A stretch of 64,000 nt of DNA, taken from Zygnema cylindricum. Taxonomy: Eukaryota > Streptophyta > Zygnematophyceae > Zygnematales > Zygnemataceae. Each line of letters begins with the position of its first letter. The first letter of the stretch is position 1. The position numbers and the translations under genes are program-made. Under the pieces are notes generated by a model, which was not told where the DNA came from, did no database searches, and was given only the letters and a program-made list of their open reading frames with translations. The DNA is taken from the NCBI GenBank assembly GCA_037447655.1, contig JBBHKE010001893.1:1-64000 (forward strand). The letters run 5' to 3'. Positions 10,935 to 23,574 of the stretch are shown in pieces.

Positions 10935-12977
10935 CACTAGGGTGCCCACTTTCAATGGATGTGGGTTCATCTGTTGGGAAGCCATGATGATGGGAGCTTT
11001 GTGTGAAAAACGATACTGGGGTATCGTAGTGGACAAGTGAAACATCCACCTTCGGAAACTCCGCCTGGATTTGGAGGAGTAAGGTTTTCTGCAGCTGCGA
11101 CTGCTTCCGCGGAGGAGGCAGATGATGGGGACAGCAGTGTGTCCGAAAAGGGGAAAGGGAAGGAGACACCCCTCACCCCTATTGCCATGGCACCAAGAGC
11201 GGTGGCCGTGAAGACAGTGGAGAACGATGTTCAAATGTGGGAAGACATAAACATGGCTGCCAACAACTTCATTCTAAGGCATCTCACTAAAGCATTGGCC
11301 ACCTCTCACCTTAATATTTACAAGGCCGAGGAGTTGTGGGAAAGTTTGGTGGAGATCTATAGAGCTGGTACCATTCAGGAGCTCCAGTTGGCTGAGCAAA
11401 AGCTAGTGAATTACACGTACAAAGGAGGAAAGATGTTAGATTATTGCAATGATATTTCTTGTTTGTATATGGAGATGGAAAGTGTTGGTTGGACAGGCAC
11501 AATGAAAATGAAAGTAAACACTCTTATCATAAAGTTACCAGACGAGTATGAGAACTTAGTGTACAGAGTAAGAGAAATGACTGATAGTTCATGGAAGTGG
11601 AATACAGTGGTCACGATGATACTAGTGCAGGAAAATACCATGGAGATCAGGGGAGGTGGAAAGAGCGTTCAAACTCTAGCCGCCGGAAGGGACAGGTGGA
11701 GACCGGAACCGAAAAAACCATACAAAGGAGAAAGAGTCCAACCTGGAGGACCAAGGCCCCCAAAGGGCCTATGTCATTTTTGCAAAAAGCGAGGGCACTT
11801 TATTGCGGATTGTGCCAAGCTGGCGGAGCTGAGGCTCAAAGAGAACCAAAGAGGGGGTTCTTCCGGGGGGGAGAAAAAGGCACTTTTGGTCACAAGGGGG
11901 GAGAAAAAGGCACTTTTGGTCACAAAGGTGACAGGAGACACCGAGGACGAGTCCTCTGAGGAGGATGGGGAGCTTCTTCTTGACGAGAGTCTGGAGGAGA
12001 AGGAGATCCCTCGGAGACAAAAGTGTGCCCTTGGAGCGATTCGGGAAGCTCCACAGGAAGGATGGATCATCGACTCAGGTGCATCCATGCATATGTGTCG
12101 TGACAAGGACCTCTTCACTAAGCTAAGGAAAATCCCTACTGTAGAAATAGAGTATGGGGGTGGGAGAGTTGTTACTACAGATCTAGTGGGATCAGTTGAC
12201 CTGAAAGTTTTAGTGGGGGGTAAGACTTTTATTCTCACCTTCTCAGATGTGCTTTATATTCCTCAGCTGAGTAAAAATCTTGTTTCTACATCTGTGTTAG
12301 ATGACAAAGAGTTTGATACTTTCACTAGAAAGGGAGTTTTTACAGCCAAGTATGGGGATGAAGTTTACTTCACTGCACATAAGGGTAGCCAAAGAATGTT
12401 TAGGCTTAACCTGAGTAATGAAAAGAAGAATGCTTACTATGTTGGTGTCCCAAAATTGATGATTTGGCATAAGCGGTTGGGGCATGTGCATTTTGATAGG
12501 TTGAGGGAGATGAAGAAGTTGGGTGTGGTAGAAGGCATTCAGTTCAGTGATAATGAAATGGTGGAAGAATGTAGTGGTTGTGCCCAAGGAAAAACTCACA
12601 GACTTCCTTTTCCTAAAGCCGCCACATATAGGGGTGAAAAAGTACTAGATTTGATCGACACAGATATCTGGGACCAGCAAGGGTACCCTCAGTTGGAGGG
12701 AAAAGATATAGGGAAAAGATATATGTTGACAATCACTGATGATTCATCTAGATACTCTAGAGTTTATTTTCTAAAAACATAGTCAGAAACGCCAACTTAC
12801 TTCAAAGAATACAAAGCCTGGAGTGAGAAGTTGCATGGAACCCCCATTAAGAGAATAAGGAGTGATAATTGGGGAGAGTATACCTCTAACCAATTTGAGG
12901 AATACTTAAGAGATGAGGGAGTTCAACACCAGAAAACTGTACCACATAATCAAGAACAAAATGGTGTAGCAGAAAGG
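10924..12977 (+). pseudogene. El-1 gag-pol, 5' part (Gag, protease, integrase N-half)
   Basis: The frame opens Met-Gly-Pro-Pro at the primer site. A one-base deletion near 11030 breaks it, and a long frame of 581 residues follows (11037-12782). That frame shows a Gag domain, the zinc knuckle CHFCKKRGHFIADC, an acidic stretch, the protease motif DSGASMHM, the integrase HHCC segment (HKRLGHVHF ... CSGCAQGK) and the first integrase Asp in IDTDIW. An in-frame TAG at 12781 ends it. The frame then continues to GVAER, where El-2 inserted, with RIRSDNWGEY and the Glu-bearing region following. Not functional as it stands. Confidence 0.9.
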
Positions 12978-13179
12978 TGTTGAAATAAAAGGTATTTTCT
13001 AGGTTAGTTAAAAGATTTAAATAAGAGCAGGAAAAAGCAGAGGCAGCCTGCTTCTAGCTTCTCTCTCTAGCCCCCATACTTGTCGTAGTCACTCAAGGCT
13101 GGAGAGGAAGCTAGAGCCATGGCTGCCTATGCTCCTTCTAGAGTCAGAAGGCATATCCTTGGTAAACTTACCAAAAGGA

Positions 13180-13222
13180 TTGACGGACCCAAGATTTGAT
13201 CCTGGTACCTACCAACCGTCAA
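13180..13222 (+). promoter_or_regulatory. T-arm-like stem-loop in El-2 5' LTR
   Basis: The outer stem is TTGACGG paired with CCGTCAA. The inner arm is a CCAAG/CCTGG-type stem around ATTTGAT. The antisense strand reads as a tRNA T arm with loop ATCAAAT, starting with A as in initiator tRNA. Equivalents occur in the other LTRs (see findings). Confidence 0.7.
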
Positions 13223-13596
13223 AGTAGCCGTTGGTCTTACCTTGTAGTCTAAGACCAGTGCTGAAGTATATAAAGTACGATGGCTACTTAAAGATGACGA
13301 AAAAGAGAAGTTTGATTTACTGACAAACGGACCACAATCACACAGACACAGTTAAAAATAGAATTACACCGGAAATGTACTACTTGTATTTTTAACGGCT
13401 ATAAATTAAGGCCAACATTAATCTGACGACGGAGAAAGAAGCCGGCATCGCGGAATGGTCGATTTGGCGGTTTTCGGTCAGAACCACAACGGGTGACACG
13501 TGGCAGCATGACATTGGATGACGGCATCTCCAGGACATTTTATGGCAAACCCGGATATGGTAGGCGTCGTCTTTCTGGCCATATCGTACAATGGCC

Positions 13597-13633
13597 GTAC
13601 AGAAAGTACTTCGGACCAAGTACCTTTCTGTAC
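13597..13633 (+). promoter_or_regulatory. GTAC hairpin in El-2 5' LTR
   Basis: The left arm GTACAGAAAGTACTT and the right arm AAGTACCTTTCTGTAC pair with one bulged base around the loop CGGACC. It lies about 100 bp upstream of the TATA box and is repeated in the 3' LTR (19151-19187). Confidence 0.8.
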
Positions 13634-13970
13634 TGTACACTCAATTGATTGGTTCCGTACATCAGTAGGAGAGGGTTTAGAGAGGGGTTTAGGACTTAGA
13701 AAATTAGAGGTAGCCGCCTCTCTCTCAAAGAGCTTTTGTATAAAAGGGTCATCTTTGACCATTGATAATTAACTGCTCAGGGGAGCAAATTCAAGGATTC
13801 TTTTTGTGGCAGACTCAGGGGAGTCAGCCCTTCCAAGGGGTGCAGTCTGATCAGTCTGTATTCTGTCAGGGTGTCAGCAATATTCATACAAAGCTTAAAG
13901 AACTGAGGTTATCCTAGAGGCTTGTAGTAAGCTGCCTACTCTGAGTACCTATGGAGGTCTCAGAGTTGCA

Positions 13971-13985
13971 GGTTATGGGCCCACC
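13971..13985 (+). promoter_or_regulatory. El-2 primer-binding site, initiator tRNA anticodon arm
   Basis: GGTTATGGGCCCACC directly abuts the LTR end CA. It is the full complement of the anticodon arm of plant initiator tRNA-Met (GGUGGGCCCAUAACC) as I recall that tRNA. The Gag ATG at 13975 lies inside it. Confidence 0.88.
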
Positions 13986-16900
13986 CTCTAGGGTGCCCAT
14001 ATTAAATGGGACTGGGTTCATCTACTGGGAGAGTATGATGATGGGAGCCCTATGTGAGAAAAGATTTTGGGGAATAGTGAGTGGGCGAGTGAAGCGTCCA
14101 TCCGGTCCTGCTATTCCTCCAAGGTTTGGAGGAAGCAGATTTGGTAGGAAACTAGATCCACCTTCATCAGAGGAATCAAAAAACGCAGAAAGCATCGTGA
14201 TGGAAAAAGGGAAAGAAAAAGAGAAATCCACACCTATTGCAACCGGATCCGCTTTCATGTCTCTTATTCCGAGGAATGAGGAGAATGATATCGATACCTG
14301 GGACTACAACGACATGGCAGCCAAGCATTTTATCCTCCGTCATCTCACACAAGGACTCGCAGGTCCTCATTTGCAGGTGGAAAGGGCATGCGATCTGTGG
14401 GATGCGCTTATAGAGATGTACCGTAGCGGTACTATTCAGGAACAGGTACTATTCAGGAAGCTAGCAGACCAAAGGATCAATGGATACTTTCACAAAGGAG
14501 AGAAGATGCTCGATTTCTGCAATGAGCTGGCTATACTTTTCATGGAGTTAAAGTGTGCCGGAAAAGTAGAAACCAAGAAGGCAAAGGTACATTGTTTACT
14601 CATGAAACTACCCGATGAGTATGAGAACATTGTAAACCGGGTACAGGATCTACCGGACTCCAGGTGGGTATAGAATTCAGTAGTTAGTATGATTCTCGTC
14701 CGAGAGAATACAATCGAAATCCGAAGGGGAGTTAAGAACGGACAAGCCTTGGCGGCTGGAGCAAGTTGGAGAAACAAAGATTCACGGAAACCCCTTGGAA
14801 GTCATGGAGGGGAAGACCTGAAAAATCAATCCGATGAATCCGGAACGAGGGGACCAAAGGGGCTTTGTCACTTTTGTAAGAAACCCGGGCATTACATGGC
14901 AAAATGCACCAAACTGACCGAGCTTCGGATAAAGGAGGGGCAGACCGGGGGTCAAACACGAGGGAAGAGAAAGGCACTTGTCACACAGGTACTCGAGGAG
15001 GAATCCGATGAGGAGGACGACGAACTTCTTTTGGATGAGGAGTTGGAGGCAAAAACAGAAGTCGAAATTCCACGAAAGCATAAATGTGCTTTCGGTGGAC
15101 TGAAAGGTGAAGGAGGCTGGATTGTGGATTCAGATGCATCTATGCATATGTGCAAAGATAAGCATCTGTTTACTAAGCTGAGAAAGATCCCTACATTAGA
15201 GATTGAATATGGGGATGGGAGGGTAGTGACCACTACTTATATAGGATCGGTAGATCTGAAAGTCGTAGTAGAGGGAAAAACCTCAATAGTTACGTTCTCC
15301 GCTGTATTGTTTATTCCGGAGTTAAATAAGAATCTTATCTCTACGTCTGTATTAGATGATAAAGGATTTGAAACTAACACTAGAAAAGGAGTCTTTACAA
15401 CTAGCTTTGAGGAAGATGTGTATTTCACTGCTGAGAAAGGTAGCCAAGGAATGTTCAGGCTTGCTTTAAGTAATGAAAAACTCAAACTTTACTATGCTGG
15501 TGTCAATGATATTATGTTGTGGCATAAGAGACTTGTGCATGTGAATCTAGAAAAGTTAAGAGAAATGAAAAAGTTGGGAGTAGTTGAAGGAATACGCTTT
15601 GGGGAAAATGATAATGTGAGTGATTGCAGTGGGTGTGCTCAAGGTAAAGCACACAGATTACCATTCCCAAACGAAGCAACTTATAAAGGAGAAAAAGTTA
15701 TTGATTTGGTACACACGGACATTTGGGGACCAGCGAGAGCGCCATCACCCAGAGGCAAAAGATTTATGCTAACCATTACTGATGATTGGTCCCGGTACTC
15801 CCGAGTATACTTTCTGAAAAATAAATCAGAAACTCCGGAGTATTTCAAACAATATAAGGCATGGGTCGGGAAACTTCACGAGACCTCAATAAAGAGAATA
15901 AGAAGTGACAATGGAGGAGAATATACCTCCAATCAGTTTGAAGAGTTCTTAAGGGAGGATGGTGTTCAACATCAAAAGACAGTTCCAGAAAACCCGGAAC
16001 AGAATGGTGTTGCCGAGAGATTGAATATGACACTAAATGATAGTGCACGGAGTATGCTGTCAGATAAAAGGATAGGAAAAAAAAATTGGGCAGAAGCTAT
16101 GAATTGTGCAAATTATTTGAGAAACAGAGTTCTAACTTCGGCGGTGAAAGGCCAAACTCCATATGAGAAATCAACCGGCCGAAAACCAAATCTATCTCAT
16201 TTAAAGGTTTTCGGTAGTAAAGTCTTCAGTTTAGATACAGATAAATCAAACTGGAAACTAGATCCTAAAGGGAAACCAGGATACTTACTAGGATATGATG
16301 AGGATGTAAAAGGGTATAGAGTATATGATCTAAAGAGAAAAGATATAATATTAGTAAAACATCTGGTAGCTATGGATGAAGGGAAGTCGGTAGATCCCTT
16401 TAAATCCTCAAAACCAGTCAGAATCATAGTTGAGTCAGACAATTCTGATGACTTTCATCTCCCTAACTATCCGCGTTTTCAAGAAGAAGATACTCTTCCA
16501 GGTTTGGATGATATCCTTGCAGATTCAAAACAGACAGAGAAAGACTTGAACTTGGAAACGCCAATGACACAAGCGGAAGACGTGGTGGAAACAGATATGG
16601 ATCCGAGGGACAGGGGAGAAGCCGTGGTGAATCGAAAGAATCCACGAGAACCATCTATTCCAGCCGCAGATTTTGAGGGAGGGAGAAGAAGCAGCAAAAG
16701 GCTTCAAGAGAAACAAGTTAATAACAAGGTAACTAAACTATCTCACCCGGATGAACCTCAAACATATGAAGAGGCAATGAACTGTCCGGAAAGAAACCCG
16801 TGGAAGACGGCCATCAATGAAGAGATGACTTCAATCATGGCGGCTGATACATGGGAGCTGGTGGACTATTGGATGTAAGTGGGTTTTCAAACTAAAACTG

Positions 16901-18518
16901 AATCCGGACAATACAATTGAGCGGTATAAGGCTCGGTTAGTGGCGAAAGGTTTTACTCAGAAAAAGGGAATAGACTACGAAGAAACCTTCGCTCCGGTCG
17001 TCAGATTTCCCTCGGTCCGAATACTTCTCAGTCGGGCAGCTGTAGAAGACATGGAATTCCACCAGATGGACATAAAGACAGCGTTCCTACATGGAGAACT
17101 AGAGGAGGAGATCTTCATGCGACAACCGGAAGGATTCGTGGAACAAGGAGAGGAAAGTAAGGTATGCCGGCTAATCAAATCTCTCTATGGTTTGAAACAA
17201 GCGCCCAGACAATGGAACAAGAAACTTGATGAGTTCCTTACCAGTGTGGGATACTTTCGCATCACTTCAGACCATTCAATTTATGTTTTTGAAGATGAGG
17301 AAGGTGTCATCTTTATTGCAATTTACGTTGATGATCTTCTTGTTCTAAGTAAGTCATTAAAGAAAAGAAATGAAAGATATGGGGGAGGCTAGATATATTT
17401 TGGGAATACAAGTAGAGAGAAATAGGAAAAAGAGGATAATTAGATTAACTCAGAAAGAGGCAATTCAGACCATTCAATTTATGTTTTTGAAGATGAGGAA
17501 GGTGTCATCTTTATTGCAATTTACGTTGATGATCTTCTTGTTCTAAGTAAGTCATTAAAGAAAATTAACACACTAAAAACAGATCTAAAGGGAAGATTCG
17601 AAATGAAAGATATGGGGGAGGCTAGATATATTTTGGGAATACAAGTAGAGAGAAATAGGAAAAAGAGGATAATTAGATTAACTCAGAAAGAGGCAATTGG
17701 AAACATGCTGGAAAAATTTCAGATGAACAAAGCCAACAGTTGCACGACTCCTATGGATCTAAAGAAGGGAAGTGAGGGGAGTGAGGAAGGAGACATCCTA
17801 ATTCTAGATGATGAACTAGGTCCAGAAGAGAAGAAAGTTTATGCAGACTATTCCATACAGACAGGTAGTGGGCAGTCTGATATATTTTATGAATTGTACC
17901 AGATCGGATTTGGCAACAGCTGTAGGAGTGCTAAGTAGGAGTCTGAATGCTCCTACCAAAAGGGATTGGGAAGCAGCAAAAATGGCCCTCAGATATCTCA
18001 TAGGGACTAGGGATCTATGGCTGCATCTGGGTGGGGAAAACACTGACATCACCACTTCGAGTGATGCCAGCTATGGGGATGCTCCGATGAGAAGATGTAC
18101 ATCTGGATATGTGTTGTATGTGGGGAATGGTGCTTGTTGCTGGAGCAATAAGCAGCAAAAGGTCATTGCTGAGTCTACCATAGAGGCAGAGTATATGGCA
18201 TCTTGCTCTGCAGTGAAGGAATTGATGTGGGTTAAATCCTTGCTTGGTGAATTGGGGCATCTTAAGAGTGGAATTCAGAAAATATTCTGTGATAATCAAG
18301 CAGCAATTGCAATTGCTGCTAATCCCAAATATCATTTTAAAGCAAAACACATGCACATCAGACTTAGCTTTGTTAGGGAAAAGGTGGAGAACAAAATAAT
18401 AAGTCTAGAATACAGACCAGACAGTGAGATGGTGGCAGACATGATGACCAAGCCGGTACCTTCTCCTAAATTAATTTTCTGCAGAGAGAGATGTGGACTT
18501 CAAATCAAAAGAGACTAG
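13975..18518 (+). pseudogene. El-2 gag-pol remnant
   Basis: One frame runs from the ATG in the primer site to 16878 with a single TAG at 14671, where related copies have Trp. Visible in order are Gag, the knuckle CHFCKKPGHYMAKC, the protease region DSDASMHM (the usual Gly of DSG is Asp), the integrase HHCC and DDE signatures (HTDIWGP, RSDNGGEY, PEQNGVAERL), and a linker. A deletion at 16876 shifts frame into RT ([21 protein letters not shown]). A 198-bp tandem duplication then disrupts the RT end, and a shift near 17840 precedes RNase H (SDASYG, AEYMA, CDNQAAI), which ends at 18518. The element could not make its own enzymes as it stands. Confidence 0.92.
17267..17697 (+). repeat. Tandem duplication across the El-2 RT active site
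   Basis: Copy 1 (17267-17464) and copy 2 (17465-17697) both contain the YVDD-coding segment. Copy 1 lacks about 35 bp between AAGAAAA and GAAATGAAAG that copy 2 keeps. The result is two RT active-site segments in a row and a lost frame. Confidence 0.93.
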
Positions 18519-18531
18519 AAAATAAGGGGAG

Positions 18532-19524
18532 TGTTGAAATAAAAGGTATTTTCTAGGTTAGTTAAAAGATTTAAATAAGAGCAAGAAAAAGCAGAGGCAG
18601 CCTGCTTCTAGCTTCTCTCTCTAGCCCCTATACTTGTCCTAGTCACTGAAGGCTGGAGAGGAAGCTAGAGCCATGGCTGCCTATGCTCCTTCTAGAGTCA
18701 GAAGGCAGATCCTTGGTAAACTTACCAAAAGGATTGACGGACCCAGGATTTGATCCTAGTACCTACCATCCATCAAAGTAGCCGTTAGTCTTACCCTGTT
18801 GTCTAAGACGAGTACTGAAGTATATAGGGTACGATAGCTACTTAAAGATGACGAAAAAGAGAAGTTTGATTTACTGACAAACGGACCACAATCACACAGA
18901 CACAGTTAAAAATAGAATTACACTAGAAATGTACTACTTTTATTTTTAACGGCTATAAATTAAGGCCGATATTAATCTGACGACGGAGAAAGAAGCCAGC
19001 ATCGCGGAATGGTCAATTTGGCGGTTTTCGGTCAGAACCACAACGGGTGACACGTGGCAGCATGACATTGGATGACGGCATCTCCGGGACATATTATGGC
19101 GAACCCGGATATGGCAAGCGTCGTCTTTCTGGCCATATCCTACAATGGCCGTACAGAAAGTACTTCGGACCAAGTACCTTTCTGTACTGTACACTCAATT
19201 GATTGGTTCCGTACATCAGTAGGAGAGGGTTTAGAGAGGGGTTTAGGACTTAGAAAAATAGAGGTAGCCGCCTCTCTCTCAGAGAGCTTTTGTATAAAAG
19301 GGTCATCTTTGACCATTGATAATTAACTGCTCAAGGGAGCATATTTAAGGATTCTTTTTGTGGCACACTCAAGGGAGTCAGCCCTTCCAAGGGGTGCAGT
19401 CTGGTCAGTCTGTATTTTGTCAAGGTGTCACCAATATTCAGACAAAGATTAAAGAACTGAGGTTATCCTAGATGCTTCTAGTAAGCTGCCTACTCTGAGT
19501 ACCTATGGAGGTCTCAGATTTGCA
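18532..19524 (+). repeat. El-2 3' LTR
   Basis: This is the same length as the 5' LTR (993 bp). It begins right after the purine tract AAAATAAGGGGAG and ends TTTGCA. Differences from the 5' copy are scattered point changes. The T-arm-like stem-loop at 18734-18776 has a mismatch in its right arm. Confidence 0.95.
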
Positions 19525-19529
19525 AAAGG

Positions 19530-21839
19530 TTAAACCGAACATTAGGAGATAGTGTATGCAGTATGTTGGATGACAAGAAAATAGGAAAGGGATTTTGGTC
19601 AGAAGCCATGAACTGTGCCAATTACATTAAAAATAGAGTCCTTATATCAGCAGTCAAAGGTATGACACCTTTTGAGAGATGGGTTGGAAGAAAACCATAT
19701 ATCTCTCACCTTAAAGTTTTTGGTAGTCAAGTTTACAGTCTAGATACGGATAAGAAAAACTGGAAATTTGATGCTAAGGGAAAACCTGGATATTTTGTGG
19801 GATATGATGATGATGTTAAGGGATATAGAGTTTATGACTTAGCAAAGCAAGATATCATTATGGTAAAACACCTAGTTGTCATGGATGAAGGAAAGTCAAT
19901 TGACCCTTTTAAATATACTAAGAAGATAAGAATCAAGTTTGAGTCCGAGAGTGAGGAAAACTCTGTTTTTCCCGAAAAGGACATGAGTGATACCGTGATT
20001 GCAGATTTAGGGGAGATCCAAGATACAGGAGAGCTACCAGATACCCCACATATTCCCATGGATTTCGAGGAGACAGAAGAGGAGGAATCGGAACCATCTT
20101 CTATGAATAGGGGAGCTAATGAGACACTGAGGAGGAACCCAAGACTTCTCTCTATTCCAGCTTCAGAATTTGAAGGGGGGAGAAGGAGCAGCAAAAGGCT
20201 ACAAGAGAAACATGCGGCTCATAAGGTAACTAAGCTATCACATCCTGATGAGCCTCAGTCATACTTGGAGGCAGTGAACAGTCCAGAAAAGGACAGATGG
20301 ATCAAGGCCATAAATGAGGAAATGGCTTCCATCATGGAAGCAAATACCTGGGAACTAGCGGATTGCCTTCCAGACAGAAAACTTATTGGGTGTAAATGGG
20401 TCTTTAAACGAAAACTAAAGCTTGACAATACCATCGAAAGATATAAGGCTCGTTTGGTGGCAAAGGGTTTCACCCAAAAGGAGGGGATTGACTATGAGGA
20501 GACATTCGCCCCAGTTGTTCGTTTCCCATTAGTCAGGATTCTCCTCAGTCTACCAGCAGCGGAAGACATGGAAATTCATCAGATGGACATTAAGACCGCC
20601 TTCCTCAATGGTGAGTTAGAGGAATAAATCTTCATGAGGCAACCAGAGGGATTTGTGGAGAATGGAGAAGAGAGTAAAGTCTGCAGGCTCATAAAATCCT
20701 TATATGGACTTAAACAGGCTCCACAACAGTGGAATAAGAAACTAGATGACTTTCTTACTAGTCTAGGATATATCAAGATCAGCTCTGACCATTCTATCTA
20801 TATGTTTGAGGATGAGAATGGTGTGGTCTTTATTACAATTTATGTGGATGATCTGCTGGTGTTAAGTAAGTCTTTGGAAAAGATCAATAAGTTCAATAAG
20901 ATCTCAGAAGCAGATTTGACATGAAAGATTTAGGGGAGGCAAGATATATTTTGGGAATTCAAATGGAAAGAGATAGGGGTAAAAAGATCATTAGACTCAC
21001 TCATAAAGAAGCAATAGGAAATATGCTAGAGAAATTTCAAATAGAGAAAGCTAACAGTTGTACCACTCCCATGGACTTGAAAAAAAGTAAGTGATGGGAG
21101 TGTAGGAAGAGTGATAATCTTAGATGATCAGATGAGTCCAGAGGAGAGAGATTTTATTAAGTCTATTCCTTACAGACAGGTCGTAGGAAGTTTGATCTAC
21201 ATTATGAACTGTACAAGACCAGACATAGCGGCAGTAGTAGGAGTCCTCAGTAGGAGTCTCAACGATCCTAGAGAGAGAGATTGGGAGGCAGCCAAGAGAG
21301 TCATGAGATATCTGGTTGGAACCAGAGAATTATGGTTGCATTTGGGAGGGGAGCACACTGATATCACCACTTGGAGTGATGCCAGTTATGGGGATGCACC
21401 TTTTAGAAGATGCACTTCTGGATATGTTTTGTATGTGGGGGAAGGTGCTTGCTGTTGGAGCAGTAAGCAACAAAAGGTGGTCGCTCAGTCTACCATGGAG
21501 GCTGAGTATATGACATCTTGTTCTGCTGTAAAAGAACTAATGTGGGTGATGTCATTATTGCAAGAACTGGGATATATGAAGGAGGGAGTGCATGAAATCT
21601 TTTGTGATAATCAAGCTGCAATCGCAATTTTAGCCAATCCAAAACACCATTACAAAGCAAAACATATGGACATAAGATTAAGCTTCGTAAGAGAAAAAGT
21701 TGAAAATAAAATTTTAAATCTTGTGTATAGACCTGATGAAGAAATGGTGGCTGACATGATGACCAAACCTGTGCCCTCTCCTAAATTAAAATATTGTCGG
21801 GAAAAATGCGGGTTGAAAGAAAAATTAAAATTAGACTAG
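19530..21839 (+). pseudogene. El-1 gag-pol, 3' part (integrase C-half, RT, RNase H)
   Basis: This resumes the El-1 frame after El-2. The integrase C-terminal part (19563 on) is followed by a Glu-rich linker and RT with [11 protein letters not shown]. An in-frame TAA at 20625 follows, and the downstream frame has [18 protein letters not shown] and then a frameshift near 20905. RNase H (21111-21839) is open, with WSDASYGDA, MEAEYM, CDNQAAI and a TAG stop 13 bases before the 3' LTR. At least two breaks are in this half. Confidence 0.9.
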
Positions 21840-21852
21840 AAAATAAGGGGAG

Positions 21853-22888
21853 TGTTTAAATTTATAGATTTCTAGAGTATTTTCTATGTTTAAATTTGTT
21901 TGTATAAAAGGAAAAGAAAAGGACGAACAGCGTGCCTCCACCTCCGCTCTCTAGCCCCCATACTTGTTCTAGTCATTCAAGGTTAGAGAGGGTGGTTGAT
22001 CCATGGCTGCCTTAGTTCAACAGGCAGCTTATTTTAGTAGGTTACTAAAAATATACTTGACAGACCAGAGATTTGATCCCGGTACCTACATTTCGTCAAG
22101 TTGGCCGGTAGCGGTTAGCTTTATCTTAATAAACTAGGACCAATGCTAAGTGCTATAGTATGTGATAGATATATATATAATTCTGATGAATTAAATCCAT
22201 TGAACTACAACTGTTTAGGGCATACAAATATTCAATTTTAGAAAGTACGTCGTACGATAGTAATTCAAAACGGATACCACGCATTTTGTTTCGACAGCGA
22301 AACAAATGCCGCGCAAGTATTTATTACGGCTAAGATTGCGTTTCGCATAAAATCCAACAGCGCACATCATCGTCGATATCCCGGAGTGGTCACTTTGGCG
22401 TTTTGTGACGTGGCATGACCTTGAGCCACATGGAAAGATGACATTCGGTCATAGGAATTCCGAGGAACGTACGGACGAGTGAAATACGGACACGCGTCCG
22501 CTTAATAGCCTTGTCGTACATAGGTCGTACAAAAGGTACACCGGCAGCAGTACTTTTTGTACGGTACAGTAATCTGATTGGTCCGTACTTCAATAGATAG
22601 AAGTTATTAGAGGGAATCAGGACTTAGAAAATTTTGGTAGGTAGTCACCTCTCTCTTTGAGAGTTTGTACAAATTGGCATTTTTACTGCCTCATAACTTA
22701 TTGCCTGGTTGGGCATTTTCAGAGATTCTTTTTCCTACAGACTTAGGGGAGTCCAAGCTGCACAAGGGTGCATTCAGATTGTCAGCTTGGTTGCTTGGCC
22801 AGCAGTGGCTGTGGGTTAAAGTGGGCTAGTTAACAACTATCTAGAGGCTTCTTGTATTCTGTAGTCCAATGGAGGACACAGAATTGCA
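21853..22888 (+). repeat. El-1 3' LTR
   Basis: 1036 bp, starting TGTTTAAATTTATAG after the purine tract and ending GAATTGCA. It carries the T-arm-like stem-loop (22057-22101) and the GTAC hairpin (22527-22562) at the positions seen in the 5' LTR. Confidence 0.92.
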
Positions 22889-23274
22889 ATTGTAACTCGT
22901 CTCCATGTTCTTTATCTGTAATTCCGTTAATCGGATTAAAGTACCAAAACACTATTTAAATAGAAATCAAACCCTTTGTAGTCTAGCAAACTCCTACGAC
23001 AGACTAGTTAGAGCTGACGGCTACGCCTCGCTCTACCGGTCGGAGGTTCAAGTCCTGCATGACTCACCTTTTTGTTGAGAGTGACTTATGTCACTCTTCA
23101 GTCCTACCTATGGAGCTGAGGCAGCCATGGCTCCACCACCCTCTCTTTCCTTCAACGACTACAACAAGTAAAGGGGCTAGAGGGAGGAGGTGGAGGCAGG
23201 CTGCCTATGCTTTTCCTTTTGCTTTTAATCTATTCAGACCTAGAAAATACCACCTAAATCTCGTGATTTCAACA
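22889..23274 (-). repeat. Solo copia LTR A, right part
   Basis: This completes the minus-strand LTR broken at 9883. On the minus strand it begins TGTTGAAATCACGAG at 23274 and includes the AGCCATGGCTGCC block typical of these LTRs. A tRNA-like B box GGTTCAAGTCC occurs on the plus strand (about 23047-23057), at the place of the T-arm-like stem-loop in the other LTRs. Confidence 0.75.
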
Positions 23275-23508
23275 GCCGCACAAGCGGAGACTTGCCTCGC
23301 AAACATTAGTACTATTGGTTTTAAAATAATTTAAAAGCGACGTTGAAATTAAAATAAGATGAATGAGATCCGACGGTCTAGTGGTACTTTTAGGGTTTTT
23401 TAGGGTTTTTTTAGGGTATGGTACAAAAACGTACGGCATCTAGTAAAAACCCGACTTTTTCGCTAATAAAGGTTCGCCTTTATCCCATAGGTGGGGGGAG
23501 GAGGGATA

Positions 23509-23574
<66 letters not shown>

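Larger units (their letters stand above)
12978..13970 (+). repeat. El-2 5' LTR
   Basis: It starts TGTTGAAATAAAAGG and ends GAGTTGCA. Inside are the T-arm-like stem-loop (13180-13222, closed by TTGACGG and CCGTCAA), a GTAC hairpin with a 15-bp stem and 6-base loop (13597-13633), and a TATA box in TTTTGTATAAAAGGG near 13735-13750. The latter makes the promoter position likely. Confidence 0.93.
12978..19524 (+). mobile_element. El-2: Ty1/copia element inserted in El-1
   Basis: The LTRs are 993 bp each (12978-13970 and 18532-19524), with a perfect 5-bp target duplication AAAGG (12973-12977 and 19525-19529). The total length is 6547 bp. It sits in the El-1 integrase coding region in the same orientation. 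The equal LTR lengths and perfect duplication make it the most recent insertion in this nest. Confidence 0.97.
9884..22888 (+). mobile_element. El-1: Ty1/copia element, split by El-2
   Basis: Two LTRs of 1036 bp each (9884-10919 and 21853-22888) flank an internal region that carries a tRNA primer site, a gag-pol remnant and a purine tract AAAATAAGGGGAG. Flanking 5-bp sequences are ATGGT and ATTGT, one mismatch. Without El-2 and its target duplication the element is about 6.45 kb. It was inserted into solo LTR A in the opposite orientation. The domain order (protease, integrase, RT, RNase H) is that of copia. Confidence 0.93.

Noticed and set aside
22989-23060. tRNA gene suggested by GGTTCAAGTCC and an A-box-like word
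   Set aside because: The T stem does not pair well and the segment is the LTR equivalent of the T-arm-like stem-loop.
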